A DNA stretch of 64,000 nt, taken from the NCBI RefSeq assembly GCF_963169125.1, contig NC_084802.1:15562896-15626895 (forward strand), read 5' to 3'. Source of the DNA: Humulus lupulus (lineage: Eukaryota > Streptophyta > Magnoliopsida > Rosales > Cannabaceae). The position numbers and the translations under genes were made by a program. The notes below the pieces were generated by a model. The model was not told the DNA's origin. It was given only the letters and a program-made list of their open reading frames with translations, and did not search any database. Of this stretch, positions 24,038 to 35,855 are shown piece after piece; position 1 is the stretch's first letter, and each line of letters opens with the position of its first letter.

Positions 24038-24265
24038 CCCACAATGGGCCAAATTATCAAAACAACATAATATATCAAATGTGGACCCACATGCATACAT
24101 ATGACATCATATTATAATATAATTCACATAAACATGCATATATTCATTTAATGGCGTAATTAAACAATTACGGCCCTCCCAGCGTACTAAACCGCCACTA
24201 AACCACATCGGAGAATTCGGGGCATTACAACTATCCCCTCCTTACTGAAATTTCATCCTCGAAAT

Positions 24266-25446
24266 TTACCTGAACAGCTCGGGATACTGACTCTGCATGT
24301 CTGACTCCAGCTCCCAGGTTGTTTCCTCGACCTTGCTGTTCCTCCACAATACCTTAACCAAATGTATCGTCTTATTCCTGAGGACCTTGTCTTTTCTGTC
24401 AAGTATCTGAACTGGCTGCTCCTCAAAGGAGAGATCTGGCTTAAGCTCCAGGTTTTCATAACTCAAAATATGGCTCACATCAGATACATACCTCCGAAGA
24501 GATGATACATGGAACACATTATGCACGGTAGACAACGCCGGAGGCAAGGCCAATCTGTAAGCCACCTGACCAATCCTCTCCAGGATCTTAAATGGACCTA
24601 CAAATCTAGGTCTCAGCTTGCCTTTCTTCCCAAGCCTTCTCACCCTTTTCCATGGTGAGACTCTGAGGAAAACATAGTCTCCTACCTGGAACTCCACGTT
24701 CCTGCGCTTGGGATCTACATAGCTCTTCTGTCTACTCTGAGAGGCAAGCATCTAAGCTCTATTCTTCTCAATAGCCTCACCGGTCCTCTGAACTGCATCA
24801 GGACCTAAGTATCTTCTTTCACTTGTTTCATCAAAATGAATGGGAGATCTGCACTTCCTACCATACAACATCTCATAAGGTGCAACTCCAATGGTAGACT
24901 GATAATTGTTGTTGTAGGAGAATTCTATCAAAGGCAGATACTTACTCCAAGATCCACCGAAGTCCAACACACATGCTCTCAGCATGTCTTCCAGAATCTA
25001 AATTGTCCTCTCAGATTGCCCATCTGTCTGAGGATGATAAGTTGTACTGAACTTCAACTGTGTCCCCATGGCTTTCTGCAAGCTCCCCCAGAACTTGGAA
25101 GTAAAAGTGGGGTCCCGATCTGACACGATCGACCTAAGTGCTCCCTGGAGGCGCACGATCTCTCTCAAATAGAGATCTGCATATTGATCAACTGTATAAG
25201 TGGTCTTCACTGGCAGAAAGTGAGATGATTTGGTGTAGCGATCCACTATCACCTAAATAGAATCATCCTGACCAGTAGTCCTAGGTAAGCTCACCACAAA
25301 ATCCATTGTGATGTCTTCCCACTTCCACTCTGGGATATCCAGAGGCTGCAATGACCCTGCCGGCCTCTGATGCTCAACCTTGACCTGTTGACATGTCAAG
25401 CACTTAGCCACATACTCTACTACATCTCTCTTCATCCCTGGCCACC
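24266..25446 (-). pseudogene. Chromovirus integrase and chromodomain, 5' truncated
   Basis: Minus-strand pol end in one frame. Visible are the zinc-binding C-x2-C (KCLTCQQVK), the core catalytic acids in IVDRYTKSSHF, VSDRDPTFTSKFW and TDGQSERT, the RKSYVDPKRRNVEFQVGDYVFL region, and a C-terminal chromodomain-like stretch (VLRNKTIHLVKVLWRN...EETTWELE). Stops in frame at 25253-25255, 24998-25000 and 24752-24754 are all TAG. The chromodomain and the family-typical integrase place it in the Tekay/Del chromoviruses. Confidence 0.9.
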
Positions 25447-25640
25447 ACTAATGCCCCCTTAATATCCAATGAGTGTGACCATAGGTTATTAAATTAAGAG
25501 AGTTTGCAAAAAATACAGCATACTGAAACGAAAATGAACTTTATTCAGAATTGAACAATTTATTAACAGAAGTATAGTAAAGATAAACAAGCACGGTTAT
25601 AGGTGACATCATTCCTACACTATTGATAGTAAGGTCGTAG
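25447..25640. other. Element D sequence just 3' of pol
   Basis: CCCCCTTAATATCC and AACTCTCTTAATTT words match, in reverse, 11235-11290 of element B. This marks the point where D resumes after chromovirus E. Confidence 0.7.
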
Positions 25641-26936
25641 ATGTTCGCCATTCCATGCTCATGGTACCAATTCCCCGTTTAATCTTGCCAATTTGTAGAC
25701 GCCAGGTCGGATAACTGACTAGATTTGATAAGGCCCTTCCCAATTAGGCCCGAGCTTGCCACTGGCTGGGTTTCGCGTGGCTAGGAATACGCGTCTCAGC
25801 ACCAAGTCTCCCAATCCAAATTTCCTATTTCAAACCTTTTTATTGAAATATCGAGTAGCTCGCTGTTTATACGCTGCATTTTTTAGCAAAGCCTCGTCCT
25901 GTCTTTCTTCAATCAGGTCCAGACTTACTTCGAGTTGGGATTGGTTTGAGGTTTTGTCAAAAGCATGGCTACGAATAGTGGGTACTTCGACCTTGATTGG
26001 TAGCATAGTCTCGCATCCATATGCCAGAGAAAATGGGGTATGTCCTATTGAAGTACGAGCTGTGGTCCGATATCCCCACAAAACTTGTGGTAACTCCTCG
26101 GTCCATTTTCCCTTGGCTTCGTCCAATTTATTCTTTAGGGATCTCTTTAGGGTTTTATTCATAGCTTCGACTTGGCCATTCACTTGGGGATGAGCCACAA
26201 AGGATAAGGTCTTTATTATCCCATTTTTCTCACAAAAATTGGTAAATAGTTCACTATCGAACTGAGTACCGTTATCTGATACTATCTTCCTTGGCATTCC
26301 ATATCGGCAGATTATATTTTTTACCACAAAGTCCAAAACTTTCTTTGAGGTAGTTGTTGCCAGAGGTTCGGCCTCGGTCCACTTCGTAAAATAATCTACC
26401 GCGACTACTGCGTACTTAACTTTGCCTTTGCCAGTTGGCAATGAGCCTATGAGGTCAACTCCCTAGATCGCAAATGGCCATGGGGAGGTCATCATAGTTA
26501 GGGCAAAAGGTGGAGCTCGTGGGACTGTAGTGAACCGTTGACACTTATCGCATTTCTTGACGTAATCAAATGAGTATGCTTTGATAGTGGGCCAGAAGTA
26601 TCCTTGGCATATAATTTTCTTTGATAAGCTATGCCCCCCAGTGTGGTCCCCATAGAATCCCTCATGTATCTCTTCTAGGATATTTTTGGCCTCGGGTGGA
26701 GTCACACATCGGAGTAGTGGCATAGAGTATCCTCTCTGATATTGCCTTCCTTCCACAATAGTGTATCTGGGGATCTGATACATCAGTTTTCGATCCTTGT
26801 TCCGTTCTGCTGGGAGAATGCCGGTTTCAAGGTACTCAACTATTGGGGTCATCTCGGTTGGCTCGGAGTTGATCATGCAGACATCTTCCTGTTCCAGGTC
26901 GCTAATATTGGGTGTCGATAGACGCTCGATTGGCAC
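25622..26936 (-). pseudogene. Tat integrase of element D, broken
   Basis: The zinc-binding domain is at 26463-26936 (HTGGHSLSKK, then CDKCQRF). The core is at 25830-26441 with VAVDYFTKW, VSDNGTQFD and NGQVEAMNKTLK, so D, D and E are all present. The C-terminal part runs to about 25622 after a stop or frame change near 25830. A TAG at about 26463 splits the first two blocks. It is the best preserved Tat integrase in the window. Confidence 0.9.
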
Positions 26937-27400
26937 AACATTTAGCTCGTCGACCTCGGTAGATGTGGCGAGCCTGGCTAGGGCGTCTGCATTCGAATTT
27001 TGCTCTCGGGGAACCTGCTCTATTGTGTAGAACTCGAAATGTTAGAGTGTTGTTTTTGCTTTTTCTAAGTATGCAGCCATTTTTGTTCCGTGAGCCTGGT
27101 ATTCCCCTAAAATTTTGTTGACCACCAATTGAGAGTCACTATAACAGTGTATCGCCTTAGCCTTGAGTTCCTTGGCTATTCGAAGTCCTGCCAATAGGGC
27201 TTCGTATTCAGCCTCGTTGTTAGATGCTTCGAAGTCAAATCTCAAGGCAGAGTGAAATCGGCTTCAAGTTGGAGTGATCAATATGATTCCTGGCCCCGAT
27301 CCATTTTTCGTTGGACGACCCATCGACATAAAGTTTCCATAGCTTGCGAGCTAGGGTTATAACTTTGTCGTCAGTCATTCCAGTAGATTCCACTATGAAG
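26937..27400 (-). pseudogene. Archaeal-type RNase H (aRH) of element D
   Basis: WKLYVDGSSN near 27325 is followed after a frame change by [20 protein letters not shown] (27185-27240) and [16 protein letters not shown] (27110-27150). This second RNase H, between the usual RNase H and integrase, is a diagnostic of the Tat group. The D, E, D pattern of the active site is visible. Confidence 0.85.
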
Positions 27401-27934
27401 TCTGCCAGGGCCTGTCCTCTTATGGTTGTCCTTGGATGATAAGTGATCTCGAATTGTTCGAGCTCAGCAGCCCATTTTAACAATCGACTCCAGGCTTTTG
27501 GCTTTGATAAGACTTGTCGTAGTGGTTGTTCAGTTAGCACATGGATGGGGTGTGCTTGAAAATAAGGTCGGAGCTTTCGAGATGAGTGAATTAGGCTGAG
27601 GGACAATTTCTCCATTAAGGGGTATCTCGATTCTTGCCCTAGTAACCTTTTGCTGACATAGTATACTGGCTTTTTTTACCTTCTGGTCTTCTCGGACGAG
27701 TACGACGCTGATGGTGTGCTCAATCATAGCGAGATATAAGTACAAAATTTCTCCTGTGATGGGTTTCGACAAGATGGGGGGCTCCACGAGGTGCTTCTTG
27801 AGCTCCTGAAATGCGAGCTCGCATTCCTCTGTACACTCAAAAATTTTGCCCCCTCTCAACAGATTGAAAAATGGAAGACAATGATCTGTAGATTTCAAGA
27901 TAAACCTACTTGATGCCGCCATTCGTCCAGTCAA
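27235..27934 (-). pseudogene. RNase H of element D
   Basis: MTGRMAASSRFI opens the connection region. ILSKPITGEILYLYLA corresponds to the RNase H start, and LKWAAELEQFEITYHPRTTI to its end. The frame changes near 27615, and the expected K.....YF box is damaged. Confidence 0.85.
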
Positions 27935-28610
27935 ACTCCGGACATCTTTATGCTTTCAAGGTGAGGGCATGTCAATTAACACCTGGATCTTGTCAGGATT
28001 AGCCTCTATTCCCCGTGCGTTCACAATGAAACCCATGAACTTCCTCGACGACACTCCAAAAGAGCATTTTTGGGGGTTGAGCTTCATGTTATACTTTCGT
28101 AGCACGGCGAATCATTCTTCGAGGTCGTCCACATGGTTTTTGTTATGTTTAGATTTGACCAACATATCATCAACATAAACTTCCATGTTATTACCTATCT
28201 GCTCGGAGAACATCATGTTTACGAGCCGTTGGCACGTGGCTCCACCATTCTTGAGCCCGAATGGCATGATGTTGTAGCATTACAACCCTTTATCTGTCAC
28301 AAAACTTGTATGCTCTTCGTCCGAGGCATGCATGGAAATCTGGTTATATCCAGAATAAGCATCCCTGAACGACATAAGTCCATGCCCGGCTGTGGCATCT
28401 ACGAGCTGGTCGATCCGAGGTAGGGGAAAGCAGTCCTTGGGACATGCTTTATTGAGGTCTGAGTAGTCGATACAAGTCCACCATGTTTCGTTAGGTTTTG
28501 GATCTAGGACTGGGTTGGCGACCCAATCGGTGTAGAAGGCGTCTCGTATGAATCGATTCGCCTTTAACCTATCGACCTCTTCCTTCAGGGCTTTTTTCAT
28601 GTCATCAGGA
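27935..28610 (-). pseudogene. Reverse transcriptase of element D
   Basis: Typical Tat RT words are seen: LKANRFIRDAFYTDW, CIDYSDLNKACPKD, PLPRIDQLVDATAGH and MSFRDAYSGYNQI at 28280-28600. The catalytic YVDDMLVKS is encoded near 28150-28175. A stop at about 28280 and frame changes break the frame. Confidence 0.9.
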
Positions 28611-28748
28611 GTCTTCGTTTTTGTTGCTTCGGGGGGAAGCTCTTATCGATGTTTAGGGTATGGCTTATCACATTCAGGCTTATGCCCACCATGTTCGATG
28701 TGACCATGCGAATACGTCATGGTTTTTCCTCGGGAAGCAAATTAATTG

Positions 28749-29513
28749 CTACTTTATTTCCTTCGACAGGTTTTTCCCTACCTTCACAGTTTTCGGGGGA
28801 TCGATCTCTTCGAGCTTGATTTCTTCGAGTTCTTCTAGTGGCTCAAGGTCAGCCTTTTCTTCTACTCTTGGATCGATCTCTTCGTCTATTTCGAAGACTG
28901 TCCCATCCTTATTCTGAATTATGACAAGTGTTTGTGCACTTGTTTGCTTCTTTCCTTTAATGGAAATGCTATAGCATTCCCTTCCTGCGAGCTGGTCCAC
29001 TTTCACAGTCCTGATGCCACTATAAGTCGAGAACTTGATGACCAAATGCCTTACAGACGTAACTGCCCCTAGCCCTACTAGGACGGGTCTCCCAAGCAGT
29101 ACGTTTTAGGCCGATGGAAGATCCACTACTACGAACTCCATCATCTTGGTTATCGAGACTGGGAAGTCACTCAAGGTTACGGGGAGTTCGATGGATCCCA
29201 TACAGCCAATCCCTTCTCCTGAAAAGCCATACAGCGTCGTTGCACATGCCTTTAGGTCGCGAAGCGCGAGTCCCATATTTTCTAAGGTAGCCTTGTAGAG
29301 GATATTTACTGAGGTCCCGTTATCAACTAGGACTCGGTGTACCCTCTTGTTCGTGAGCTGAGAGGTTATGACCAGCGGGTTACTGTGAGGAAATTGCACA
29401 TGAGACGCGTCATCCTCAGTAAAAGTTATGGGTTGAGATTGAACCCTTTGCTGTTTTGGAGCTCTGGGTTCGGGTTCGTAAGGAGACCCGTCACCAGTTT
29501 TTAGTTCATTCAC
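28749..29513 (-). pseudogene. Aspartic protease and linker of element D
   Basis: The protease core HRVLVDNGTSVNILY (active-site D with N-G in place of the more common G-G/S) lies at about 29325-29345, followed by LYGFSGEGIGCMG. ITFTEDDASHVQFPHSNPLVI before it is typical of Tat. The next block (28749-29045) is an acidic linker to RT. One stop near 29106 splits them. Confidence 0.85.
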
Positions 29514-29600
29514 ATATCGTTTCTGGGTGTTCCTGCCCGATCCTGCGATATGTGGTCCCCCCGAAATGGTTATGACATCTTCTCCATCAATCAGAGGGGG

Positions 29601-30098
29601 TCATTCATCCTCCCTTGCTTGGGAGTTATTATTCTGAGCAGGTGGTGCTGCTGTTGCCCTCTGGCTGGTGGAAGCCTGATTGGGGTTTTGGTTCTTAACA
29701 TATTGTCTAAAATATCCTCTCGAGATTAATCCTTCGATCTTGTCTTTTAATTGCCTACATTCATCGGTTGTATGTCCGATATCTCTATGAAATCTGCAGT
29801 ACTTGTTGGAGTCTCTTTTCGCCTTTTGGTTCCTCATGGGGTCGAGCCATCTGAAAGGGACCTGATTTTCATTAGCCAGGTAGATATTCTCCCAAGACTC
29901 ATTGAGCTTGGTATACACCTTGTATACGAAGGAATATTTCTCTCCTTTCTTCTTCTTTCCCCCTTCTGCCTTGGGATTATTCCCTTCGTTCTTCTTCCTT
30001 TTAGAAGGGTTATCCCCAGGGGGTTTTGAGGTCGTAGGACCCGTCGAGGTCGAGGCAGAATTCACGTTTGTTGTTGTAGTTATGGGCTGAGAGGTCAT
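29601..30098 (-). pseudogene. Gag C-terminal part with CHHC knuckle of element D
   Basis: A lysine-rich stretch is followed by NKYCRFHRDIGHTTDECRQL, a C-x2-H-x4-H-x4-C knuckle shared by Tat gags. The same motif, with small changes, ends the gag of element G. It is separated from the gag body by a frame change near 30106. Confidence 0.88.
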
Positions 30099-30126
30099 AT
30101 TCAGTGCTGACCTCGCTTCTTCTACA

Positions 30127-31174
30127 TTAACAAATCTCTGAGCTCGTCGATTGAACTCGGTTCCTTTGCATATCCTCCCAGAGAGGACTTCCAGGCATTA
30201 CTCCGGCTCGCACAGCCATTAAATGGCCACTGTCGCTGACGTCATGAGCTCGGGCGACTTCCAAATTAAACCTTGTGAGGTAACTTTTCAGTGATTCATT
30301 CGGCTGTTGTCGAACATTAGTTAAGGCAGACGCCTCGGGCCTAATACCGACCATGGCCTTGAACTGTTTCTTGAAATCTCTTGATAATTGATCCCAAGAA
30401 GCAATCGAATGTCTCTTATACGTCTCAAACCAGTTCTTTGCTGGTCCCGTGAGCGAGGCTGGGAACAGCATGCATCTGAGCTCGTAGCCCACATAATTGG
30501 CTTGCATGATTGTGTTGAATGTGCTTAAATGACTGTGCGGATCCAAATTCCCATCAAATGGTGGGACATGAGGAATTCTCAATCCCTGAGGAAATGGGGT
30601 GCTAGAAATATGCGGGGCGAAGGGCTCGAGTTCTTCATCGAACTCTTCGTCCCGATCCCTACCTCGTTCGTTTTGTAAGAGTCTGAACGCTATTTCCAAC
30701 TGTTCAATCCTTTCTTGGACTGGGTCTACAGGGGGTCTGGCTTGAAGCAGCGGGAACTGGTTATCGTTGATTACAACTCCAGTTTCGCGCCTTGGTACAG
30801 AGTTCTTGCACCCATTGAGATGATCCCTCAGATCTGGGTTCGATGGATTGCCATTCCCCCTGTTATGGTTCAGGTGTTCTTGTAAATCTGGGTGATTTCT
30901 TCGATTCCCAGTATTTCTACGTTCCTGGTCATACATACTGACTGATCTAGTGTCTCCCGAGCCTTCATTGACATGGTTCGTTGCATGGTTGTTTCGAGAC
31001 GGGTTTCTTGCTGGTTGCCTCGTCACAATAGTGTGAGACCGAGACATTTGGCTTCTCATGGGTTGAGGACCCCTATGCTCTCTAGCAGTCTCCCCATTTC
31101 CACGACTTCGCGCAGCTCGCCTTTCCTTATCACCATGGGTCGGTTGTGTGTTCCTCTGAGTTGGTGAAGGATAC
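30127..31174 (-). pseudogene. Gag body of element D
   Basis: Minus-strand open stretch with IEQLEIAFRLLQNERG (coil), HVPPFDGNLDPHSHLSTF and LTGPAKNWFETYKRHSIASWDQL, the Retrotrans_gag core. It continues upstream without a break to 31174, where a solo LTR separates it from its N-terminus at 33740-34396. Confidence 0.9.
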
Positions 31175-33739
31175 TGTAATGCCCCAAATTTCCTAATAAG
31201 GTTTAGGACCTTGATTAGAAGGCTGGGAGGGCAATAATTGATTTATGATGTTATTAAATGATTATATGCATGTTTATGTGAATTATATTATTATATGATG
31301 ATAAATACATGCATATGGGTCCACATTTAATTATAAGGGCATTATATGTGAATTGGTTCGAGCCATTCGACATGAGACAATCATGGAATGCAAGCTATCA
31401 GTCTAGTCATAACGGGATTAAGTTCGGGGCTCAGAGTGAGTCTCGGGGTAATTTGGTGATTAGAACGTTGCCGGGAATTAAAGGGTAACAGGATATGAAT
31501 TATTAGTATTTGAGAATATTGAGAATAACGGGAATTTGAGGGTGTTAATTATAATTAACGAGATAGGCGGGAAAGGACAATTTTACCCTTGGGAGCCTTT
31601 AGAAACCTTTATTTGACCTAGGGGTATTTTAGTCTTTTCACCCCTAGGATTGATATAAGCCATTAGAAGGCTGTGGAATTGTAAAAACAGAGCATCATTA
31701 TCATCCTCATATTCATCTCTCCCTCCCGTACATATTCTTCTCTCCTTCTTCCTTTTGATTTTTGAAAGCCAACTTGAAGAAACAAGCTAGGAGATCAAAG
31801 GTGGGAGCTTAGAAGCTTAGTTCATCCATTGAAAGGGATCTAAATCAAGCTTGAGGGAAGATTACATCCATGAACTTAAGCTTTACCCTGTTTTTCTTAT
31901 GGTTTTCAGTCAAAGGAATTTGAGGTGTTAGTTGTGAGAATTTGTGGAAGTTTTGTGTAAGATTGCTTGGGTTTTGATGAGGGTGTGATGTAGATGAAGT
32001 TTATGGATTGAATTTGATGTTTGGGTGAAGTTTGGGATTGGTTTTCAAGGGAAATCGCAGGGGAGAAGACCAGAATTTTCTTTGGTTTGCTGATGGTGCC
32101 CCAGCGTTAGGCAGGGCAGGTTCTGGGCTTCTCTGACTTTGGGGCAGCGCCCCAGCGCTAGTGCATTTTCTAGCAAGCCTATTTTAGGGCTCAGGGGTTG
32201 GTTCCTTTACCCCGTTTGGGTAGATTAAGAGTCCCGAGAGTGCGGGATGGATCCCGGGAGTGAGGTTTTAGATTATAAACCTTTTTATGATTTATTTTAT
32301 TGATGGGATTCCATATTTGGTTATGACTAGGTGACTGCTAAAGGATCAAATGATTGATCGTTCTCAAGGATTGTTCTTTTATTAATTCTTGCTCGAACCC
32401 GAGGTAAGAAAACTGCACCCTATGTATATGACATGCATGGTTATTCTTGATGTATGCTGGATGTTTAAATGTGGACAATGATAGCATTTTGAATGCTTAG
32501 CAATCTTACTTACTTGTATATGGCTATTATTGAGGCATGCCGAGTGATTAAATGTGATGCATGTGATATATGAGAAACATGTGAATAGGGCTGCCATGAT
32601 TATTGAATATGAGATTGTTTAGAGCTTGAGTCTCTGTGTTTATGCATGATCCTAGTTATGCTAGCAATTGTTAAGTAAGCATGATGAATGCCCTATATTC
32701 AGATATTTGGCATATGATATATGTTTGGTAGCATTGCTTACTTGTGTATGACACTGACTAGTCAGGGTCGGCATTGGTCGCGTATTACTGACCTAAGATC
32801 CAGAAACGGCATAAGCGTCTTGAACGCAAGGCCAATAAAAGATTAGATCTAATCGATATCAGCGTTGAATGACTCTGGGAGCATTAATGCTGGACCGACC
32901 CTAAGGTCGATGAAAATTCTAAGCGCTTGACTAGTTTAGGACTAATTACTCAGAGCCAGGGCCAAAGGCCTAGGTGACTGTTTGTCACATGGCTAGGGAG
33001 TGGAATCCCGTGGTTGTGACTCTACGATCATGCGGTAGGTTATCTTGGTGACTAGTTCATCAAGCACCTATCTTGTTTAAACTAGTGAAATGATCACTTA
33101 TCTATAAAGCCCCGGCGACCCTATCGTCACATGGCTAATGGGAACGGAACCCACCTTAGTACTACTGTCACTCTTCTATTTGGGGCTAAAAGCCTGGGAT
33201 GATTATTATGATCATCGGTTGATGTTGTATATTCATCATTACGTGAACTCATTTGCCTGCTTGAATAGGGCTATATTTGCTAGGCGTGTGCCTTATGATT
33301 TGATGACATGTTATTACTGTTCATGAGCATATTAAGCTTTCTTGCTGGGCTTCGGCTCACAGGTGCTTTGTGGTGCAGGTAAAGGCAAAAGAAAGCTGGA
33401 ACATCCTTGAGCTGGAGAGCTTAGGTGACGATGTGTATGTATGCGGCTGCTCGACCGCCACGGCTGAGGGTTGAAAGAGGAACTAGGGTTAAACCCTGTT
33501 TTGCTGCTTAGATTGGCTGGTTGTAAATATTTTCTTGTAATAGACCTTTAAATTATATTTTTGGGATTCCAATGTATACAGTAAACATTCTAATGAAACA
33601 TTACATCTTAACCGAAATTTTTAATCCCTAAACCGCTAATCATACTTAGTTACATGATTTTGGCCAAATGACTCAATTAGCGAGTTTAGCACTGTTTATA
33701 AGGCACACCGTAACGGTCCCTGGAGTTTAGGGCATTACA
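31175..33739 (+). mobile_element. Solo chromovirus LTR (2565 bp) with TSD GATAC
   Basis: The sequence runs TGTAATGCCC...GGGCATTACA with perfect inverted ends. It is flanked by GATAC (31170-31174 and 33740-33744) and inserted in the gag of element D. It is related to the LTR of chromovirus E but is in the opposite orientation. No internal region is present, so it formed by LTR-LTR recombination. Confidence 0.95.
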
Positions 33740-33744
33740 GATAC

Positions 33745-34396
33745 CTTATTGGCGATGGTGGGTGCCTTATTGGTGATGGTGGCTTCCATCCATTACGGGG
33801 CCTAGACGGTCCTGAGTTCTCCCGACCAGGTTCTGTAATGTTCTGCGCGGTACCAGGATTTTGGGTCCGAGCCTCCGAGGGGGCTCGGTTATTCCCTACT
33901 CCGGCTGGTGCCTCCGCAGTTGGGATGGTCGAACCTCTAGCCTGTTTACTTCTCCGAGTTCTCAGCGGAGCAGGCTATTCTGCTGGCGGCGGAGGTCATT
34001 CCGCTCTTCGGGTGGCAGCATTTTGCGTGGCCGCCCTTAAGGCCTACGTGGCGGAACATGAACGTCCTGCGGAGGCGGAGCCTGATCCTCTGGCGGAGGT
34101 GGGGCCTGAGCCGCCTGCGCCTCAATAGCTAGTCTGGCTAGCTCTTCATTGCGCTTCTTAGCCTTTGCCAACTGCTTTTGCAGTTGACAATTTTCGAGCT
34201 CCACTATCGGGACATATCGTTGAGGATTATAGTACATATCCTCGTCGTCCCTGGGGGCTAGTGGCCCCTGAGAATCGGATGAACCACTCCTCTCATCAGG
34301 GTCCGAGTTCACCATGGGCTGCTTTCCAGGGCGTCGGGGGTAGTCAGCTTCATCTAAAATTTCATCCTCAGGAACATTGGGATCATTTGCTGCCAT
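33745..34396 (-). pseudogene. Gag N-terminus of element D
   Basis: Starts MAANDPNVPEDEILDEADY at 34396, about 75 bp from the LTR. It contains a short coil (LENCQLQKQLAKAKKRNEELARL) and a proline-rich stretch. A TAA at 34037-34039 and further frame changes follow before the solo LTR. Confidence 0.75.
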
Positions 34397-34450
34397 TGTT
34401 GATTTGGGAGGTTCTTTGTCTGAACAGACTTACGCATGTACTGTTTAACA

Positions 34451-34472
34451 GCTCTCAATGAAAGCACCAAAC
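34451..34472 (-). promoter_or_regulatory. Primer-binding site of element D
   Basis: The minus strand reads TGGTGCTTTCATTGAGAG next to the 5' LTR. Exactly the same sequence lies beside the 5' LTR of element G (54101-54121). I cannot assign the tRNA with certainty. Confidence 0.75.
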
Positions 34473-35297
34473 TTTTGACGCTGTTTTTCGTCAACTTAAA
34501 TAGTAGAGCAATTAAACAATAAAATATTGGAGCAAATGAATAAAGAAGAAAACAACAGAGTTTTTACGTGGTTCAACAGTTAACTCTGCCTAGTCCACGA
34601 GTCTATATTATTAAGACTTGGGAGTTTTCTGGAAACTATTCAAAGATAAGTTGCCTAGAGTGTTCTCTCAAGAAATCAGAAAAAATGTCCTCTACATATG
34701 GTGTTTCCTTCTCTATTTATAGGGAAGGTTGTAGAATTCATTCCCACATCTTTCGGGAAGATATTCTGTAAATCAATTAACATAATGCCATTAAATGCAT
34801 TATCTCCTACATATATGGAAATGTCTCATGAAGATCGGGAACGGATAATAGATTAAATGATATCACTTAAATATGGGGATTGTACAACAATAAACAAGTT
34901 CACACGTAATGGGTTATCCCAGATGATTCATCAAATCTTCGAGATCAGCAATTGGCATTGAGTCTATCGAGACTATGATTCAATCACGAGCTCGCCACCC
35001 AACTTCGCGCTATGCTCGGGACAAGTAGAAGCTGACGAAGCTGCTACATCCGAGCTTGTACTTCCCGAGCTCGAGCTATCTCGCTTGAAGGCAATCGGTG
35101 TAAAATGTATTCAAGTGTCATGTCGTTGTAGCTCAAAACATATTCGAGGCTACACACCCTCAAGCTTTTGAGGTCGGTAATTATAGAAAAGTGGTATGAC
35201 TGAAGGATCATACAACGATCATGCATATTTCGAGCTCACACCTGACGAGCCCAGCTTTCGGGGTCATAACTCCTTATCTCGAAATCTGGGTGTAACA
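34473..35297 (-). repeat. 5' LTR of element D (825 bp)
   Basis: It matches 19178-20004. The first base pairs are mutated (TTTTGACGCTG for TGTTGACGCCG), so the TG end is lost here. It ends GGGTGTAACA, followed by the TSD ATAAC (35298-35302). A reversed TATA box lies near 34715. Confidence 0.93.
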
Positions 35298-35545
35298 ATA
35301 ACTCTTATTTTTCTACGAAGGATTGTTGATGAACACTTAAATTATATATTGTATTTGTGTTGTAGATTTAATAATATCTTATATAATCATTACTACTAAT
35401 AATATCGATTTCTTCGTGTGTGTGTCAATCTCATGTTTGGGTACATGACTCGTTTATTAAACATGTTAAGTGTGTCATGTTATGTGACATGCTAACTAAA
35501 TGTGTAGTGTTTGTATTTAAATTTTCGATACGTTTAATAATCATA

Positions 35546-35670
35546 GGGAAATTTGGGTTTTAATGCAATAAGTGACACTACATTCAAAAAATACCCTATC
35601 ACTATATAACTCTTGTTTTGGTGCTACTAATGACGTTACTACCCAAAATACCCTTGGCATAATTTTCCCT
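35546..35670 (+). repeat. Left terminal inverted repeat of the MULE
   Basis: It pairs with 42678-42799. Shared words include AAGTGACACTACATT, TTTTGGTGCTACTAATGACG and TTACTACCCAAAATACCC, with scattered differences. Confidence 0.93.
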
Positions 35671-35855
35671 CTCTTTTTCTCATAGTCTTCCCTCTCTATC
35701 TCTTATGTTTTCCCTCTCTATCTCTCAAACTCTCGTACACACAAAAAAAGCCAGCCACCATTAATTTGCATTTTGGATCTACGGGCAAGTTCTGAGTCCT
35801 TTCAAGTCAAGAAACTTCATTTTGGATTACAGATCTAGGGGAAAAAATCGTATGG

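Larger units (their letters stand above)
20591..24229 (-). repeat. 3' LTR of chromovirus E, interrupted by a solo LTR
   Basis: Excluding the insert at 22683-24042, this LTR is about 2.28 kb. It is related, in opposite orientation, to the solo LTR at 31175-33739 (shared blocks around 20860-20960 against 33340-33500). It ends GGGGCATTACA. Confidence 0.85.
20591..25446 (-). mobile_element. Truncated Ty3/gypsy chromovirus E (Tekay/Del-like), minus strand
   Basis: A long LTR (TGTAACGCCC...GGGCATTACA, 20591-24229) is followed by a purine tract (minus strand GGAGGGGATAGT) and the end of pol. Pol stops abruptly near 25446 at the integrase residues WWPG. Gag, protease, RT and the 5' LTR are missing. 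Directly afterwards element D resumes just beyond its pol. One deletion removing the 5' part of E together with D sequence explains this. A solo LTR (22683-24037) is nested in E's LTR. Confidence 0.85.
19178..35297 (-). mobile_element. Complete Ty3/gypsy Tat-lineage element D, minus strand, with nested insertions
   Basis: The LTRs at 19178-20004 and 34473-35297 match, and the whole is flanked by the 5-bp duplication ATAAC (19173-19177 and 35298-35302). Reading the minus strand gives 5' LTR, primer site, gag, protease, RT, RNase H, archaeal-type RNase H, integrase, antisense leader exon, purine tract, 3' LTR. Two foreign elements interrupt it: truncated chromovirus E (20591 to about 25446) and a solo LTR (31175-33739). 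Relative to element B, D lacks the tandem repeat and the body of the antisense gene. Frames are broken in several places. Confidence 0.95.

Noticed and set aside
33838..34128. Plus-strand 96-codon gene
   Set aside because: It is the complementary strand of the gag N-terminus of element D.
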